A stretch of 64,000 nucleotides of DNA from an uncultured Dorea sp. (GCA_910584095.1 CAJTYU010000007.1:1-64000), one strand, 5' to 3'; numbered from the stretch's first letter, positions 1 to 8,563 are shown. The notes: generated from the sequence alone by a model not told the origin. Numbers and translations are program-made.

Positions 1-55
1 GCCTCACATCATTATCATAGAAGATCTGAATTTACAGAAAAATTTTCACACGTCC

Positions 56-96
56 CATCATAGCATTCAGGTATATTTCACCCGAATCCTATGATG
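56..96. other. Imperfect inverted repeat downstream of lexA
   Basis: Perfect 8-base arms at 56-63 and 89-96 enclose a second, imperfect pair, giving a long hairpin 52 bases beyond the lexA stop. It could end lexA transcription on the minus strand, but no run of T follows directly on either strand. The rest of bases 1-147 shows no gene and nothing else I recognise. Confidence 0.35.
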
Positions 97-147
97 TCTG
101 TATATGGAATTTATAAGAATTACACATGAAAATTGTCAACTAAAACC

Positions 148-762
148 TTAGAAAAAACGAAATACACCGATTACTTTGCCGACAATCAAAACATCGTCTA
201 CAATAATGGGGTCCATGAAGTCATTCTCTGGCTGGAGTCTGATATATCCGTCTTCCTTATAAAATGTTTTAACAGTTGCCTCATTTTCGACTAACGCAAC
301 CACCATGTCGCCATCGGAGGCTGCCTGTCGCTCCTCAACAAGGATCATATCGCCGTCTAAAATGCCGGCATTTATCATACTTTCTCCATGAACCTTCAGA
401 AGGAAGGTCTGATTATTCGGAAGCATCTCCATGGGAACCGGAAAATAATTCTCAATGTTCTGTTCAGCCAGGATCGGTTCACCTGCCGCAACCCGGCCTA
501 TGATCGGAACATTCGTCACTTCACGGCGCAGGAGATTAAAGGTATCATCTAAAATCTCGATTGCACGAGGCTTGGTAGGGTCTCTTCTTATGTATCCATT
601 CTTTTCTAGAGTTTCCAAATGGGAATGAACAGAAGAAGTGGACTTCAAGTGAACAGCCTCGCATATATCGCGTACTGCCGGTGGAAATCCCCGTTCTAAA
701 ATCTGTGCCTTAATATATTCTAAAATCTCTTTTTGCTTTGCTGAAATCTTACCTCGTGACAT
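148..762 (-). CDS. lexA: LexA, SOS response repressor
   Basis: LexA represses DNA-damage genes and cleaves itself when RecA is activated. The 204-residue protein has an N-terminal winged-helix DNA-binding domain (about 1-70) and a C-terminal S24 peptidase domain. The Ala-Gly cleavage site is visible at A93-G94 (RVAAGEP), the nucleophile at S128 (HGESM) and the general base at K165 (ATVKTF), so it should be autocleavable. The ATG at 762 is chosen because an AAAGGAG site lies 8 bases upstream and MSRGKIS is the usual family start; the reading frame is open nine codons further. Its promoter region faces a divergent recombinase gene and carries two LexA-like boxes, so autoregulation is expected. 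Confidence 0.97.
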   Translation of the reverse strand: MSRGKISAKQKEILEYIKAQILERGFPPAVRDICEAVHLKSTSSVHSHLETLEKNGYIRRDPTKPRAIEILDDTFNLLRREVTNVPIIGRVAAGEPILAEQNIENYFPVPMEMLPNNQTFLLKVHGESMINAGILDGDMILVEERQAASDGDMVVALVENEATVKTFYKEDGYIRLQPENDFMDPIIVDDVLIVGKVIGVFRFF

Positions 763-864
763 ATAAATATCTCCTTTCTTAATTTGCATACAACAATGTT
801 GACTGGATTCATGCTTTCTAAATTATATAAGTTCTATGTCTGCATGAATTATTATCCTAAATCT

Positions 865-893
865 ATAATAACACAATTACTAAAAAAAAGCAA
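865..893 (-). promoter_or_regulatory. Probable lexA promoter
   Basis: On the minus strand TTGCTT (888-893) and TATTAT (865-870) are separated by 17 bases. The -35 element overlaps the LexA-like box at 891-904, the arrangement expected for autorepression. The -35 match is only partial. Confidence 0.45.
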
Positions 894-917
894 ACAAATG
901 TTTAGAAAATACGTTCG
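891..917. promoter_or_regulatory. Pair of LexA-box-like operators
   Basis: Bases 891-904 (CAAACAAATGTTTA) match the Gram-positive SOS box CGAACRNRYGTTYG at 12 of 14 positions. Bases 904-917, read on the minus strand (CGAACGTATTTTCT), also match at 12 of 14. The two boxes share one base and lie between divergent lexA and the Xer-like gene. Location makes them convincing; neither is a perfect match. Confidence 0.6.
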
Positions 918-936
918 CGCTTTTATCAAAAAAATA

Positions 937-965
937 TTGACAAATCATGAAAGCAGTAATATAAT
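937..965 (+). promoter_or_regulatory. Consensus sigma-A promoter of the xer-like gene
   Basis: TTGACA (937-942) and TATAAT (960-965) are both perfect and separated by exactly 17 bases. Transcription would begin near 972 and cover the xer-like and ttcA-like genes. The LexA-like boxes sit 20 to 46 bases upstream of the -35 element, so they may affect this promoter less than the lexA promoter. Confidence 0.85.
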
Positions 966-1049
966 ATTCTAGTAATCAATCTATACGTAAAATACCGATT
1001 TTTCCAAAAGATCTATGTCTTTTTATAAGCTTTAAGGAGGTTTTATATT

Positions 1050-2111
1050 ATGAGTCATGAAAAAACCTATCATGAACAAACGAATATTGATTATACGCTT
1101 CGTTTACGTGAAATTTTAAAAACGCTCCCGGAATTTGCAAGGGACTATTTCCGATCCATTGAACCGACATCTTCAATACGAACCAGAATAAATTATGCCT
1201 ATGATATCCGGGTATTTTATCATTATTTGATGGAGAACAATCCAATTTATCGAAATTATTCTATCAAACAATTTACACCTGAAGATTTGGAACAGCTCGA
1301 ACCGGTAGATATTGAAGAATACATGGAGTATTTGAAGGTTTACAAACGTGAAGATGATGAATGGATGACCAATGGAGAAAAAGGTCTTGCTAGAAAGATG
1401 TCTGCACTTAGAAGTTATTATGGATATTATTATAAGCATCAGATCATTACTAAAAATCCCACATTGCTCGTGGAGATGCCAAAACAGCACGATAAAGCGA
1501 TTATTCGTCTGGACACGGACGAGGTTGCTATGCTGCTTGATTATGTGGAATCTGCAGGAAACACATTAACGGGTCAGGCGCTTACCTATTATAATAAGAC
1601 AAAACAGCGTGACACTGCTATTCTCACATTACTGTTAGGAACTGGAATCCGTGTATCGGAATGCGTAGGACTTAATCTGAACGACGTAGATTTTAAAAAT
1701 AATGGAATTACCGTTACCCGCAAGGGCGGCAATCAAATGGTTGTGTATTTTGGAGATGAGGTTGCGGAGGCGCTGATGAATTATATGGAAGGTGACCGAA
1801 AGGGCGCCGCTCCCCTCTCCGGTCATGAGAACGCTTTGTTTCTCTCCACCCAGCGCCGCCGTATGGGCGTACAGGCCGTGGAAAATATGGTGAAAAAATA
1901 TGCCCGCCAAGTAACGCCGAACAAAAAAATTACGCCCCATAAGCTGCGCAGCACCTACGGTACATCTCTGTACCGGGAAACCGGCGATATCTATCTGGTA
2001 GCGGATGTATTAGGACACAAAGACGTGAATACTACTAAAAAACATTACGCGGCAATTGATGAGGACCGGCGCCGTCTGGCAGCCTCCGCCGTCAAATTAA
2101 GGGAAAGTTAG
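1050..2111 (+). CDS. Tyrosine recombinase, XerC/XerD type
   Basis: This is a tyrosine site-specific recombinase that would cut and rejoin DNA through a phosphotyrosine bond, probably in chromosome-dimer resolution. The 353-residue protein has an N-terminal SAM-like core-binding domain (about 25-140) and a C-terminal catalytic domain. The full catalytic set is present: R201 (TGIRVSE), K225 (TRKGG), H297 and R300 (HKLRS), H323 (LGHKD) and Y333 (KHYAA). It is about 50 residues longer than typical XerC/XerD, mostly at the N terminus and in an insert around 170-187. An AAGGAGG site precedes the ATG. No att site, excisionase or phage gene is near, so a chromosomal Xer role is likelier than an integrase of a mobile element. 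Confidence 0.88.
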   Translation: MSHEKTYHEQTNIDYTLRLREILKTLPEFARDYFRSIEPTSSIRTRINYAYDIRVFYHYLMENNPIYRNYSIKQFTPEDLEQLEPVDIEEYMEYLKVYKREDDEWMTNGEKGLARKMSALRSYYGYYYKHQIITKNPTLLVEMPKQHDKAIIRLDTDEVAMLLDYVESAGNTLTGQALTYYNKTKQRDTAILTLLLGTGIRVSECVGLNLNDVDFKNNGITVTRKGGNQMVVYFGDEVAEALMNYMEGDRKGAAPLSGHENALFLSTQRRRMGVQAVENMVKKYARQVTPNKKITPHKLRSTYGTSLYRETGDIYLVADVLGHKDVNTTKKHYAAIDEDRRRLAASAVKLRES

Positions 2112-2122
2112 GGTCTGAGGCT

Positions 2123-2857
2123 ATGAAATTACAACAATTATTAAGTTATACAAGAAAAGCGGTCGACGAATATCAGATGATCAATAAGGGCGATCACATC
2201 GCCGTAGGGATTTCCGGCGGCAAGGACAGTCTTACTCTGCTTTATGCCCTAAAAGGGCTTCAGCGTTTTTATCCGAAGCATTTTGAATTGAGCGCGATAA
2301 CGATCGATCTTGGATACAGTGAATGTGATTTTTCACCGGTGGCAAAGCTATGCGAGGAACTGGATGTCCACTATCAGATAATCAGGACAGATATTTCGCA
2401 TATCTTATTTGAAGAGCGGAAAGAGCCAAATCCCTGCTCTCTCTGCGCCAAAATGCGCAAAGGCGCGCTGAATCAGGCTGTAAAAGAAATGGGCTGCAAT
2501 AAGGTGGCTTATGCGCACCATAAAGATGATATTATAGAGACTATGATACTTTCCCTTTTTTTTGAAGGGCGGTTTTATTCTTTTTCCCCACGGACATATC
2601 TAGACCGCATGGACTTAACCGTGATCCGCCCTATTATGTTTGTAGATGAAGCGGACGTCATCGGTTTCCGGAACAAATATAACCTTCCTGTGGTGACCAG
2701 CCGGTGCCCTATTGACGGCTACACCAAGCGCCAGTATGCGAAGGAACTTCTGGCAGAATTGAACCGGGAGCATCCCGGAGTAAAGCAGCGCATGTTTACC
2801 GCAATACTAAACGGCAGCATCAAAGGATGGCCGGAACGTACTCCTTATACAAGATGA
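2123..2857 (+). CDS. TtcA-family tRNA 2-thiocytidine synthase-like protein
   Basis: The protein resembles TtcA, an ATP-dependent iron-sulfur enzyme that thiolates cytidine 32 of some tRNAs. A PP-loop (SGGKDS, residues 31-36) binds ATP. The three cysteines that hold the cluster in TtcA are present: C105 and C108 (NPCSLCAK) and C195 (SRCPIDGY). At 244 residues it is shorter than the roughly 310-residue E. coli enzyme, trimmed at both ends, so the exact tRNA target is uncertain. The start lies 11 bases after the recombinase stop, implying cotranscription from the promoter at 937-965. Confidence 0.82.
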   Translation: MKLQQLLSYTRKAVDEYQMINKGDHIAVGISGGKDSLTLLYALKGLQRFYPKHFELSAITIDLGYSECDFSPVAKLCEELDVHYQIIRTDISHILFEERKEPNPCSLCAKMRKGALNQAVKEMGCNKVAYAHHKDDIIETMILSLFFEGRFYSFSPRTYLDRMDLTVIRPIMFVDEADVIGFRNKYNLPVVTSRCPIDGYTKRQYAKELLAELNREHPGVKQRMFTAILNGSIKGWPERTPYTR

Positions 2858-2875
2858 AATAACCGCTATCAGGAA

Positions 2876-2905
2876 TATTGGAGTATCTATCCAGATACTC
2901 CAATA
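2876..2905. terminator. Hairpin between convergent genes
   Basis: A 13-base-pair perfect stem (2876-2888 with 2893-2905) and a 4-base loop lie between the stops of the ttcA-like gene (plus) and the cytidylate kinase-like gene (minus). Position and stability suggest a two-way terminator, but no real T tract follows on either strand. Confidence 0.5.
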
Positions 2906-2931
2906 AAATAAACAGGCTAACATAGTGTACT

Positions 2932-3585
2932 CTACAATTTCTTATCTCTATCGCTTTCCTTCAATTCAACCAGTTTAATAATTGCCTCTGCGGTTCCCTC
3001 TAATCCCAGCATGGAGCTGCTTAAGCATGCATCGTAACTCTCGGCATCTCCCCAGCGTTTGTTGGTGTAATAATTATAATAGCTTGCCCGTTTCTTGTTG
3101 GTTTTCTGGATCAGATCTTTAGCCTTGGCATCCGTCAGGTCATATTTCCTTGCTATCCGGCGGATCTTCGCCTCCATATCGGCATGGATAAATAAACGGA
3201 GGACATTGGGATAATCCTCAAGAGCATAATCTGCGCATCTTCCAACCAGAATGCAGGGACCCTCATCCGCAATCTTCTTGATGGAGTTAAACTGAGCAAG
3301 AAATACCTTGTGGTTGATCGGCATATCTGTATAACCTCCAACAGAATATCCAAGCGAATAGGTATCCATTACCAGCGAATACAGAAAACTGTTGGTGGGC
3401 TTTTCATCGTGGGTTTCAAATAATTCCTGACAAATACCGCTGTCCTTTGCCGCACGGTCCAGCATTTCTTTGTCATAAAGCTTAATACCCAGTTTTTCAG
3501 CTACAATATATCCGATCTCGCGCCCGGCGCTTCCATATTGTCTTCCTATAGTTATAATCGTACTTGTCTTAGTCATATCATTCAC
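2932..3585 (-). CDS. Cytidylate kinase-like family protein
   Basis: This 217-residue protein belongs to the cytidylate kinase-like family (Pfam Cytidylate_kin2), P-loop proteins related to CMP kinase whose substrate is mostly untested. The nucleotide-binding loop is degenerate but recognisable near residues 13-21 (IGRQYGSAG), followed by the typical AEKLGIKLYDKEML segment. A basic C-terminal half (IRRIARKYDL and later KKRASYYNYYTNK) fits the lid and nucleotide-binding region. An AAAGGAG site 7 bases upstream supports the first ATG. It is not the canonical cmk, which is usually near 220 residues but has a standard Walker A. Confidence 0.8.
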   Translation of the reverse strand: MNDMTKTSTIITIGRQYGSAGREIGYIVAEKLGIKLYDKEMLDRAAKDSGICQELFETHDEKPTNSFLYSLVMDTYSLGYSVGGYTDMPINHKVFLAQFNSIKKIADEGPCILVGRCADYALEDYPNVLRLFIHADMEAKIRRIARKYDLTDAKAKDLIQKTNKKRASYYNYYTNKRWGDAESYDACLSSSMLGLEGTAEAIIKLVELKESDRDKKL

Positions 3586-3631
3586 GCTCCTTTAATCACT
3601 TTGGCTACCATTCTATTTTTATTATAAATGA

Positions 3632-3662
3632 TTTATAGCAAAATGTATAGATTTTTTGTCAA
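3632..3662 (-). promoter_or_regulatory. Possible promoter of the cytidylate kinase-like gene
   Basis: Minus-strand TTGACA (3657-3662) is perfect, and TATAAA (3632-3637) follows after 19 bases, slightly longer than ideal. The stretch 3586-3680 is AT-rich and noncoding, consistent with a promoter. Confidence 0.4.
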
Positions 3663-3680
3663 AAACTTCTTATAACAGTC

Positions 3681-4595
3681 CTATTTTATAGATAGTTTTT
3701 GTAATAAATCTACAAAATATTCCGGCAGAGGGGCTTGCACCTCCAGATATTCTCCTGTACGCGGATGGATGATGCCCAGTATTTTTGCATGCAGAGTCTG
3801 TCCCTGAAGCCCTTTAACAGGACACCGGCTAGGACCGTATACCGTATCGCCCAAAAGAGGATGACCGATACTTGCCATGTGCACGCGGATCTGGTGGGTT
3901 CTTCCGGTTTCTAACCGGCACTGTATATAAGTAAACCCGCCAAACCGTTCCAGTACATGATAATGAGTGACGGCGCTCCTCCCCTGTTTTGCATGGACGC
4001 TCATCTTTTTGCGGTCTGTAGGATGCCTTCCGATAGGAGCGTTTACAGTACCTTCCAGCTCTTTGATATTACCGTGGACAACCGCCTCGTAAATCCGGGT
4101 AATCGAATGCTCTTTCAGCTGTTCTGCCAGCTTCTGGTGGGCCATATCATTCTTGCATACCACAAGAGAACCTGTCGTATCCCTATCGATCCGGTGTACG
4201 ATTCCCGGCCGCGTCACGCCGTTGATTCCGGACAACTCATGGCCGCAGTGATACATCATTGCATTTACAAGGGTTCCGGATGGATGGCCCGGAGCCGGAT
4301 GGACAACCATCTGCTTTGGTTTGTTTATAATAATAATATCACGATCCTCGTAAAGAATGTCCAGAGGAATGTCTTCCGGCAGAATTTCCGGTTCTTTTGG
4401 CTCTGGGATAACTACTTGGATCCGGTCAGAAAGCGAAAGCCTGTAATTGGCTTTTACAGGCTTTTGATTGACCATAATAAGATCATCTTTCATTAATTTC
4501 TGGATATGGGATCGGGAAATCTCCGGCAGGCGCAGCGCCAAATATTTATCAATGCGCATTCCCGCTTCATTTTCTACGGTGAAGTATTCGCTCAA
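3681..4595 (-). CDS. RluA/RluD-family 23S rRNA pseudouridine synthase
   Basis: The enzyme converts uridines in RNA, probably 23S rRNA, to pseudouridine. Its 304 residues comprise an N-terminal S4 RNA-binding domain (about 13-65) and the catalytic domain; the family catalytic aspartate is D137 in HRIDRDTTG. Translation appears to start at a TTG at 4595: an AAGGAGG site is correctly spaced, and the next in-frame ATG would cut into the S4 domain. The first 29 bases overlap the end of lspA, suggesting translational coupling. Pairing with lspA is common in bacteria. The exact target site (RluD versus RluA/RluC type) cannot be told from sequence alone. Confidence 0.93.
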   Translation of the reverse strand: MSEYFTVENEAGMRIDKYLALRLPEISRSHIQKLMKDDLIMVNQKPVKANYRLSLSDRIQVVIPEPKEPEILPEDIPLDILYEDRDIIIINKPKQMVVHPAPGHPSGTLVNAMMYHCGHELSGINGVTRPGIVHRIDRDTTGSLVVCKNDMAHQKLAEQLKEHSITRIYEAVVHGNIKELEGTVNAPIGRHPTDRKKMSVHAKQGRSAVTHYHVLERFGGFTYIQCRLETGRTHQIRVHMASIGHPLLGDTVYGPSRCPVKGLQGQTLHAKILGIIHPRTGEYLEVQAPLPEYFVDLLQKLSIK

Positions 4596-5100
4596 AATCT
4601 TCCTCCTTATAATACCATAATATCAGGACTGCAAATGCAAACACAGCGCATGTTACATAGATATCAGCCACATTAAAAATGGGAAAGTCTATCAGGTTAA
4701 AATAAAAAAAATCCACCACGTATCCAAGACGGATCCGGTCTATCATATTTCCGACTGCTCCGGCAGAAATAAATACAATGCAGAATCTGAGAGGAAGAAA
4801 TCTCTTATTTCGGGGAAGCCTTCCATATAATACAATCATGACCGCCAGAATTACAACCGTATTAATCAGAAAAAACATTCTCTGATTCTGGAACAGACCA
4901 AAGGCAGCGCCTTTATTTTCCAGATAGCAAAGCTGGAATACACGATCGATCAGAATGACCGGCTTCTGTCCTTTCAAATGGGAGACAGCCAGAAGCTTGG
5001 TCTGCTGGTCAAGCAGTACGAAGACGCCTGCGGCCACTGCCGCTGCAAGATAGGATACGATGTTTGATTTTTTCTGCTTTTCCTGTGACATATATCGCAT
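4567..5100 (-). CDS. lspA: Lipoprotein signal peptidase (signal peptidase II)
   Basis: LspA is the membrane aspartyl protease that removes signal peptides from lipidated prolipoproteins. The 177-residue protein has four hydrophobic segments and both catalytic aspartates: D121 in NMIDR and D146 in FNVAD. The first ATG has an AGGAG 4 bases upstream; an ATG three codons later is possible but would be 13 bases from that site. A plausible client in this window is the DacF-like lipoprotein at 9828-10802. The gene overlaps the following pseudouridine synthase. Confidence 0.96.
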   Translation of the reverse strand: MRYMSQEKQKKSNIVSYLAAAVAAGVFVLLDQQTKLLAVSHLKGQKPVILIDRVFQLCYLENKGAAFGLFQNQRMFFLINTVVILAVMIVLYGRLPRNKRFLPLRFCIVFISAGAVGNMIDRIRLGYVVDFFYFNLIDFPIFNVADIYVTCAVFAFAVLILWYYKEEDFERILHRRK

Positions 5101-5115
5101 AGCTCTCCTTCGTAG

Positions 5116-5868
5116 TCAATATTTAGAAATACGGATAAAATAACGTCCTTTTCTGGTTTCTGAAATAATTCCGCTATAGATTATCCTTCCCATTCCTCTT
5201 ACTGATATAATATCATTTTCTTTCAAATGATATCCATTGCTGGTAATTAGTTTCCCATTAACGTAAACTTTTCCGCCTTCGATATACCCAGTTAGTTTGC
5301 TGCGGGACAAAGGAAAACCGATGGAAAGAACCGAATCCAGCCGGACAGACGCAACGGTGCCGGTCATTTCCTGAAGGTCGGGCTTATAGGAAAATTCTTC
5401 CGGTTCCAGCTTTTTAACTGTTACCATGGTATGCCGGACTCTGGTAAGCTGTTCCACAATATAATCGGCTATCTTATCCTTACAGAATATAAGACAGTCT
5501 TTATCTCTGACAGCCAGATCGCCGATCTTATTCCGCTCAATTCCCAAATTCAAAATAGCTCCCAGATAATCTCGATGCGTAAGCTCCTCCGCATATTTTA
5601 TATTGGCAGGAGAAACCTGAAGCATACAGATCGGATATGTTACAGTATAATAAAGAGCACCAGGTAGAAAAGCAACCATCTGACGCTCTGCGTATTCATA
5701 TCCTCCGAAGGTTTCGTACAGAGATAAAAATAAATCCTTTGGAATGGAATGTAAAATGTGTAATTCATTTAAATTCAGAAAATCTGAAAAAGTTACTATA
5801 TCGCGGTGATAAGCTGTTTTTGACAGCTCAATCAGCCGCTTTTCAAACATAATTTCTTCTTTTGTCAT
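5116..5868 (-). CDS. ylmH: YlmH-family S4-domain RNA-binding protein
   Basis: YlmH proteins carry a C-terminal S4 domain and are encoded in the Gram-positive division cluster; family members have been linked to ribosome function and division-site placement. In this 250-residue protein the S4 domain is at about 176-240 (RLDSVLSIGFPLSR through KVYVNGK). The preceding residues form the YlmH-specific domain. The ATG directly follows the sepF stop (TAAATG), so expression is coupled to sepF. The order sepF-ylmH-lspA matches many Firmicutes. Confidence 0.93.
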   Translation of the reverse strand: MTKEEIMFEKRLIELSKTAYHRDIVTFSDFLNLNELHILHSIPKDLFLSLYETFGGYEYAERQMVAFLPGALYYTVTYPICMLQVSPANIKYAEELTHRDYLGAILNLGIERNKIGDLAVRDKDCLIFCKDKIADYIVEQLTRVRHTMVTVKKLEPEEFSYKPDLQEMTGTVASVRLDSVLSIGFPLSRSKLTGYIEGGKVYVNGKLITSNGYHLKENDIISVRGMGRIIYSGIISETRKGRYFIRISKY

Positions 5869-6432
5869 TTAAAAACCGCCGCCTATCGGTGCAGCATCCA
5901 TGGATGTTCCAAGAAGATTCTGCAAATCTCCGGATATGTCTACGTTAGTCGGTGTAACAAGGAATATGTAATTAGAAATTTTCTGCAGGTTACCGTCGAT
6001 CGCAAAGGTTGAACCGGAGGTAAAATCAATAATACGCTGCGCAATCTCAAGGTCTAATCCTTCCAGATTCAAGATAACCGTTCGTCCGCTGAGAAGCGTT
6101 TCGGAAATCTCGCGTGCATCCTCTACAGAAGCCGGTTTAATCACACAGACCTCCATGCTGACATTTGACGACGCCCTTCTTGCAGGCTGACGCATAGGAG
6201 TAATCTTGCCGCTGGCCGCCGGCGGCTGCCTTCTTGCAGGTTTATTATCCCTTACGTCGTCATAGTCGTCATCGTCGTAGCCGGACTTCTTTGAACGGCC
6301 AAAGATACTCTTTTTTGCCGGTCTGTCATCGTAATCGTCATCATATTCATCATCGAAAAAATCGTCGTCATCATAGTAATCGTCATCATCGCTTAATTTC
6401 ATGATATCAAGAAACTTATCTAATACTCCCAT
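5869..6432 (-). CDS. sepF: SepF, FtsZ-anchoring cell division protein
   Basis: SepF binds FtsZ and tethers it to the membrane at the division site. The start at 6432 (MGVLDKFLDIMKL) is chosen because the N-terminal amphipathic helix is the membrane anchor of the family and GGAGAG lies 5 bases upstream. The 187-residue protein has that helix (1-12), a highly acidic linker of mostly Asp and Tyr (14-40), a basic linker, and the conserved SepF fold from about residue 95. The acidic tract is longer than in Bacillus SepF. It sits between yggS and ylmH, the classical arrangement. Confidence 0.95.
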   Translation of the reverse strand: MGVLDKFLDIMKLSDDDDYYDDDDFFDDEYDDDYDDRPAKKSIFGRSKKSGYDDDDYDDVRDNKPARRQPPAASGKITPMRQPARRASSNVSMEVCVIKPASVEDAREISETLLSGRTVILNLEGLDLEIAQRIIDFTSGSTFAIDGNLQKISNYIFLVTPTNVDISGDLQNLLGTSMDAAPIGGGF

Positions 6433-6460
6433 TCTAACTCTCCTATCTTGCGTTTTCCAC

Positions 6461-7150
6461 TTATCTGTAATCACGAGCACCGAACAATCCGGTACCTACC
6501 CGAATCATAGTGGCTCCCTCTTCTATTGCAATCTCATAATCATTGGTCATGCCCATTGAAAGCACGCCCATAGTAACATTATCTGACTTATTCTCCCCAA
6601 TGTCAACAGCTAAGTTACGTAAGCGCTGAAAATATATGCGATTTTCTTCCGGATTATCCACAAAAGGCGCAATGGTCATCAATCCTTTGATTCTTATATG
6701 AGGCAGACTGCTGATGTCAGAAACCAATTCTTCGGCCTTTTCCGGCAGGACGCCAAATTTTGTATCCTCCCTCGCTGCATTTACTTCTATTAAAATGTCG
6801 GCTGTTATTCCCTTCTTTGCAGCTTCCTTTTCAATAGTCTCTGCAAGACGCAGAGAATCCACCGAATGGATCAGCGTTACCTTATCTATAATGTATTTTA
6901 CCTTGTTTCGCTGGAGATGGCCGATCATATGCCATGAAATATCATTTGGAAGGGCGTCGTATTTGTCTACGATCTCCTGTACCTTGTTCTCTCCAAATAT
7001 ACGGTTTCCCAAATTGTATGCCTCCTGAAGCATTTCCACAGGTTTTGTTTTGCTTACAGCAATCAGCGTAATCTCCTCTCGCTTTCTTCCGGCCCGTTTG
7101 CAGGCCGCCTGAATTTTTTCTTCGACTGCTTCGAAATTATGTTTAAGCAT
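6461..7150 (-). CDS. YggS/PLPBP-family pyridoxal phosphate homeostasis protein
   Basis: Members bind pyridoxal 5'-phosphate and buffer the vitamin B6 pool; no catalytic reaction is established. The PLP lysine is K34 in AVSKTKP, and the alanine-racemase-like barrel motifs are present (HMIGHLQRNK, SMGMTNDYEIAIEEG). An ATG at 7150 is preferred over a GTG three codons upstream because AAGGGG lies 8 bases before it. Length is 229 residues, normal for the family. Location next to sepF is the usual Firmicutes context. Confidence 0.94.
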   Translation of the reverse strand: MLKHNFEAVEEKIQAACKRAGRKREEITLIAVSKTKPVEMLQEAYNLGNRIFGENKVQEIVDKYDALPNDISWHMIGHLQRNKVKYIIDKVTLIHSVDSLRLAETIEKEAAKKGITADILIEVNAAREDTKFGVLPEKAEELVSDISSLPHIRIKGLMTIAPFVDNPEENRIYFQRLRNLAVDIGENKSDNVTMGVLSMGMTNDYEIAIEEGATMIRVGTGLFGARDYR

Positions 7151-7162
7151 CCTTATCACCCC

Positions 7163-8563
7163 TTAAAATACGATGTCGTTATCCCTTACTGTATCACTGT
7201 CAAGCGCAATGTGATCATAATTAGACAGCCCATAATCATTTCCGTTGGAAATAATATAATATTCCTCGCTTTCACAGAGGATTTTTACCTGCCGGAATAC
7301 GGCATAACCCTTATTTATATTATAAACTCCGGACAAAGATGCTGTTTTGTCCAAAGTATAAGTATCGTCAGAATCCGGCTTTACCAGTACCGTGCCTTTT
7401 TTAAAGTTTTTTACGTTGATATAAGCCATATCCGTTTCTATATCGCGATAATATACTGCGGCAGGTTCAAATTTAACCGAATTTCTTCTACCCCGAACCA
7501 TAACCCCAGTCTCGCTGCCATTGTCTTCTTTGGTTAGATAATCCTGAGGAATCGTATAAAAATCCTTTTTGGTAACTGCGGATTTCGGTATCTTAAGTCC
7601 GGTTTCATCCTCAAGAATCAGCTCAAGATCAAGAAAACGTTCCGTTGCATACCGGATCATGGAATGGTCAAAGGTGAAAAAGCCAAGGTTCGAGTCTTTT
7701 GTATTATACAGAGCAAAAGAAGCCCATGTGGTTTCTCCATCCTTGGAAAAGCGCACTTTGATGTATTCCTTATCGGCTAATTCTTTGGCCATTTCATCAT
7801 CCAGTTCCACAGCAACCGTCCATTCATCGCTTGTGATTACTTTGTATAATGGATCTCCGGCATATACTTTCATATCGCTGGTTAAATCCATACTCTCATA
7901 ATCCGTCTTGGCTATTATGTCTTCCGTTATCTGGTCAAGGGTTAGATTCTCGTAGCCATCAATAGAATAAATAATAATACCATCCTTTTCAGCCGGATAT
8001 ACTGTCAGTCCCTCTGTTCCATTCTGCAGAAGCGTATTCAGTTTTGCTTGACGGCTTTGCGCAGAATTGGTCTGTACCACATTCGTCACAGAATCCTTAA
8101 ACAAATATATGTCGCTGTACTGCTCCGGTCTGAAGCTGTCCGAAAAAGACTGTGCCTTTTGCAGTATAAAGGACTGGTCTTCCGCTGTCAACTCTGTAAG
8201 CGCAGTTTCGTCAGAAACTTCGCCGGTATCTGTCCCGCTATTATCAAGATCAAGCTTATTTGCAGACAATGTATACACATTGGTCTTTTTGCCTACCTTG
8301 CTGCCTTCCACCGCAAAAAAGTTAACATAGCCTTCTGCATCTGAAGTAACTACCTGTTCCTGTCGGATTACGATGCCCGTATATGCCGTATCCTTCAGTA
8401 TAGACCCCTCCCTCACTTCATAGATCGATACATGCCTGCCTGTCAGATAAATCAATACAGTAATCACAAGATACACAAAAATAACGCCAAAAAGTATCAC
8501 GCCGATATTTATGCTTCGCTTTTTTTGATAAATCTGTATATTCGTCAGTTCATTTCCCGCCAA
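7163..8563 (-). CDS. HlyD-like membrane-anchored adaptor protein of the sepF cluster
   Basis: A single membrane segment (about 17-40) follows a basic N terminus, and the remaining 425 residues would lie outside the cytoplasmic membrane. The region after the anchor (VREGSILKDTAYTGIVIRQE, then SDAEGYVNFFAVEGSKVGKK) has the barrel-sandwich look of HlyD/MFP adaptor subunits, and the C terminus (ILCESEEYYIISNGNDYGL) is beta-rich. No ABC or RND partner is adjacent, so an export role is unproven; its place in the yggS-sepF-ylmH cluster suggests an envelope or division function. Translation begins at a TTG (8563) with GGGGAGG 10 bases upstream. Confidence 0.6.
   Translation of the reverse strand: MAGNELTNIQIYQKKRSINIGVILFGVIFVYLVITVLIYLTGRHVSIYEVREGSILKDTAYTGIVIRQEQVVTSDAEGYVNFFAVEGSKVGKKTNVYTLSANKLDLDNSGTDTGEVSDETALTELTAEDQSFILQKAQSFSDSFRPEQYSDIYLFKDSVTNVVQTNSAQSRQAKLNTLLQNGTEGLTVYPAEKDGIIIYSIDGYENLTLDQITEDIIAKTDYESMDLTSDMKVYAGDPLYKVITSDEWTVAVELDDEMAKELADKEYIKVRFSKDGETTWASFALYNTKDSNLGFFTFDHSMIRYATERFLDLELILEDETGLKIPKSAVTKKDFYTIPQDYLTKEDNGSETGVMVRGRRNSVKFEPAAVYYRDIETDMAYINVKNFKKGTVLVKPDSDDTYTLDKTASLSGVYNINKGYAVFRQVKILCESEEYYIISNGNDYGLSNYDHIALDSDTVRDNDIVF

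Noticed and set aside
1050..2111. Integrase marking a prophage or genomic island
   Set aside because: No att repeats, tRNA target, excisionase or phage genes are nearby, and the context is the housekeeping lexA locus.
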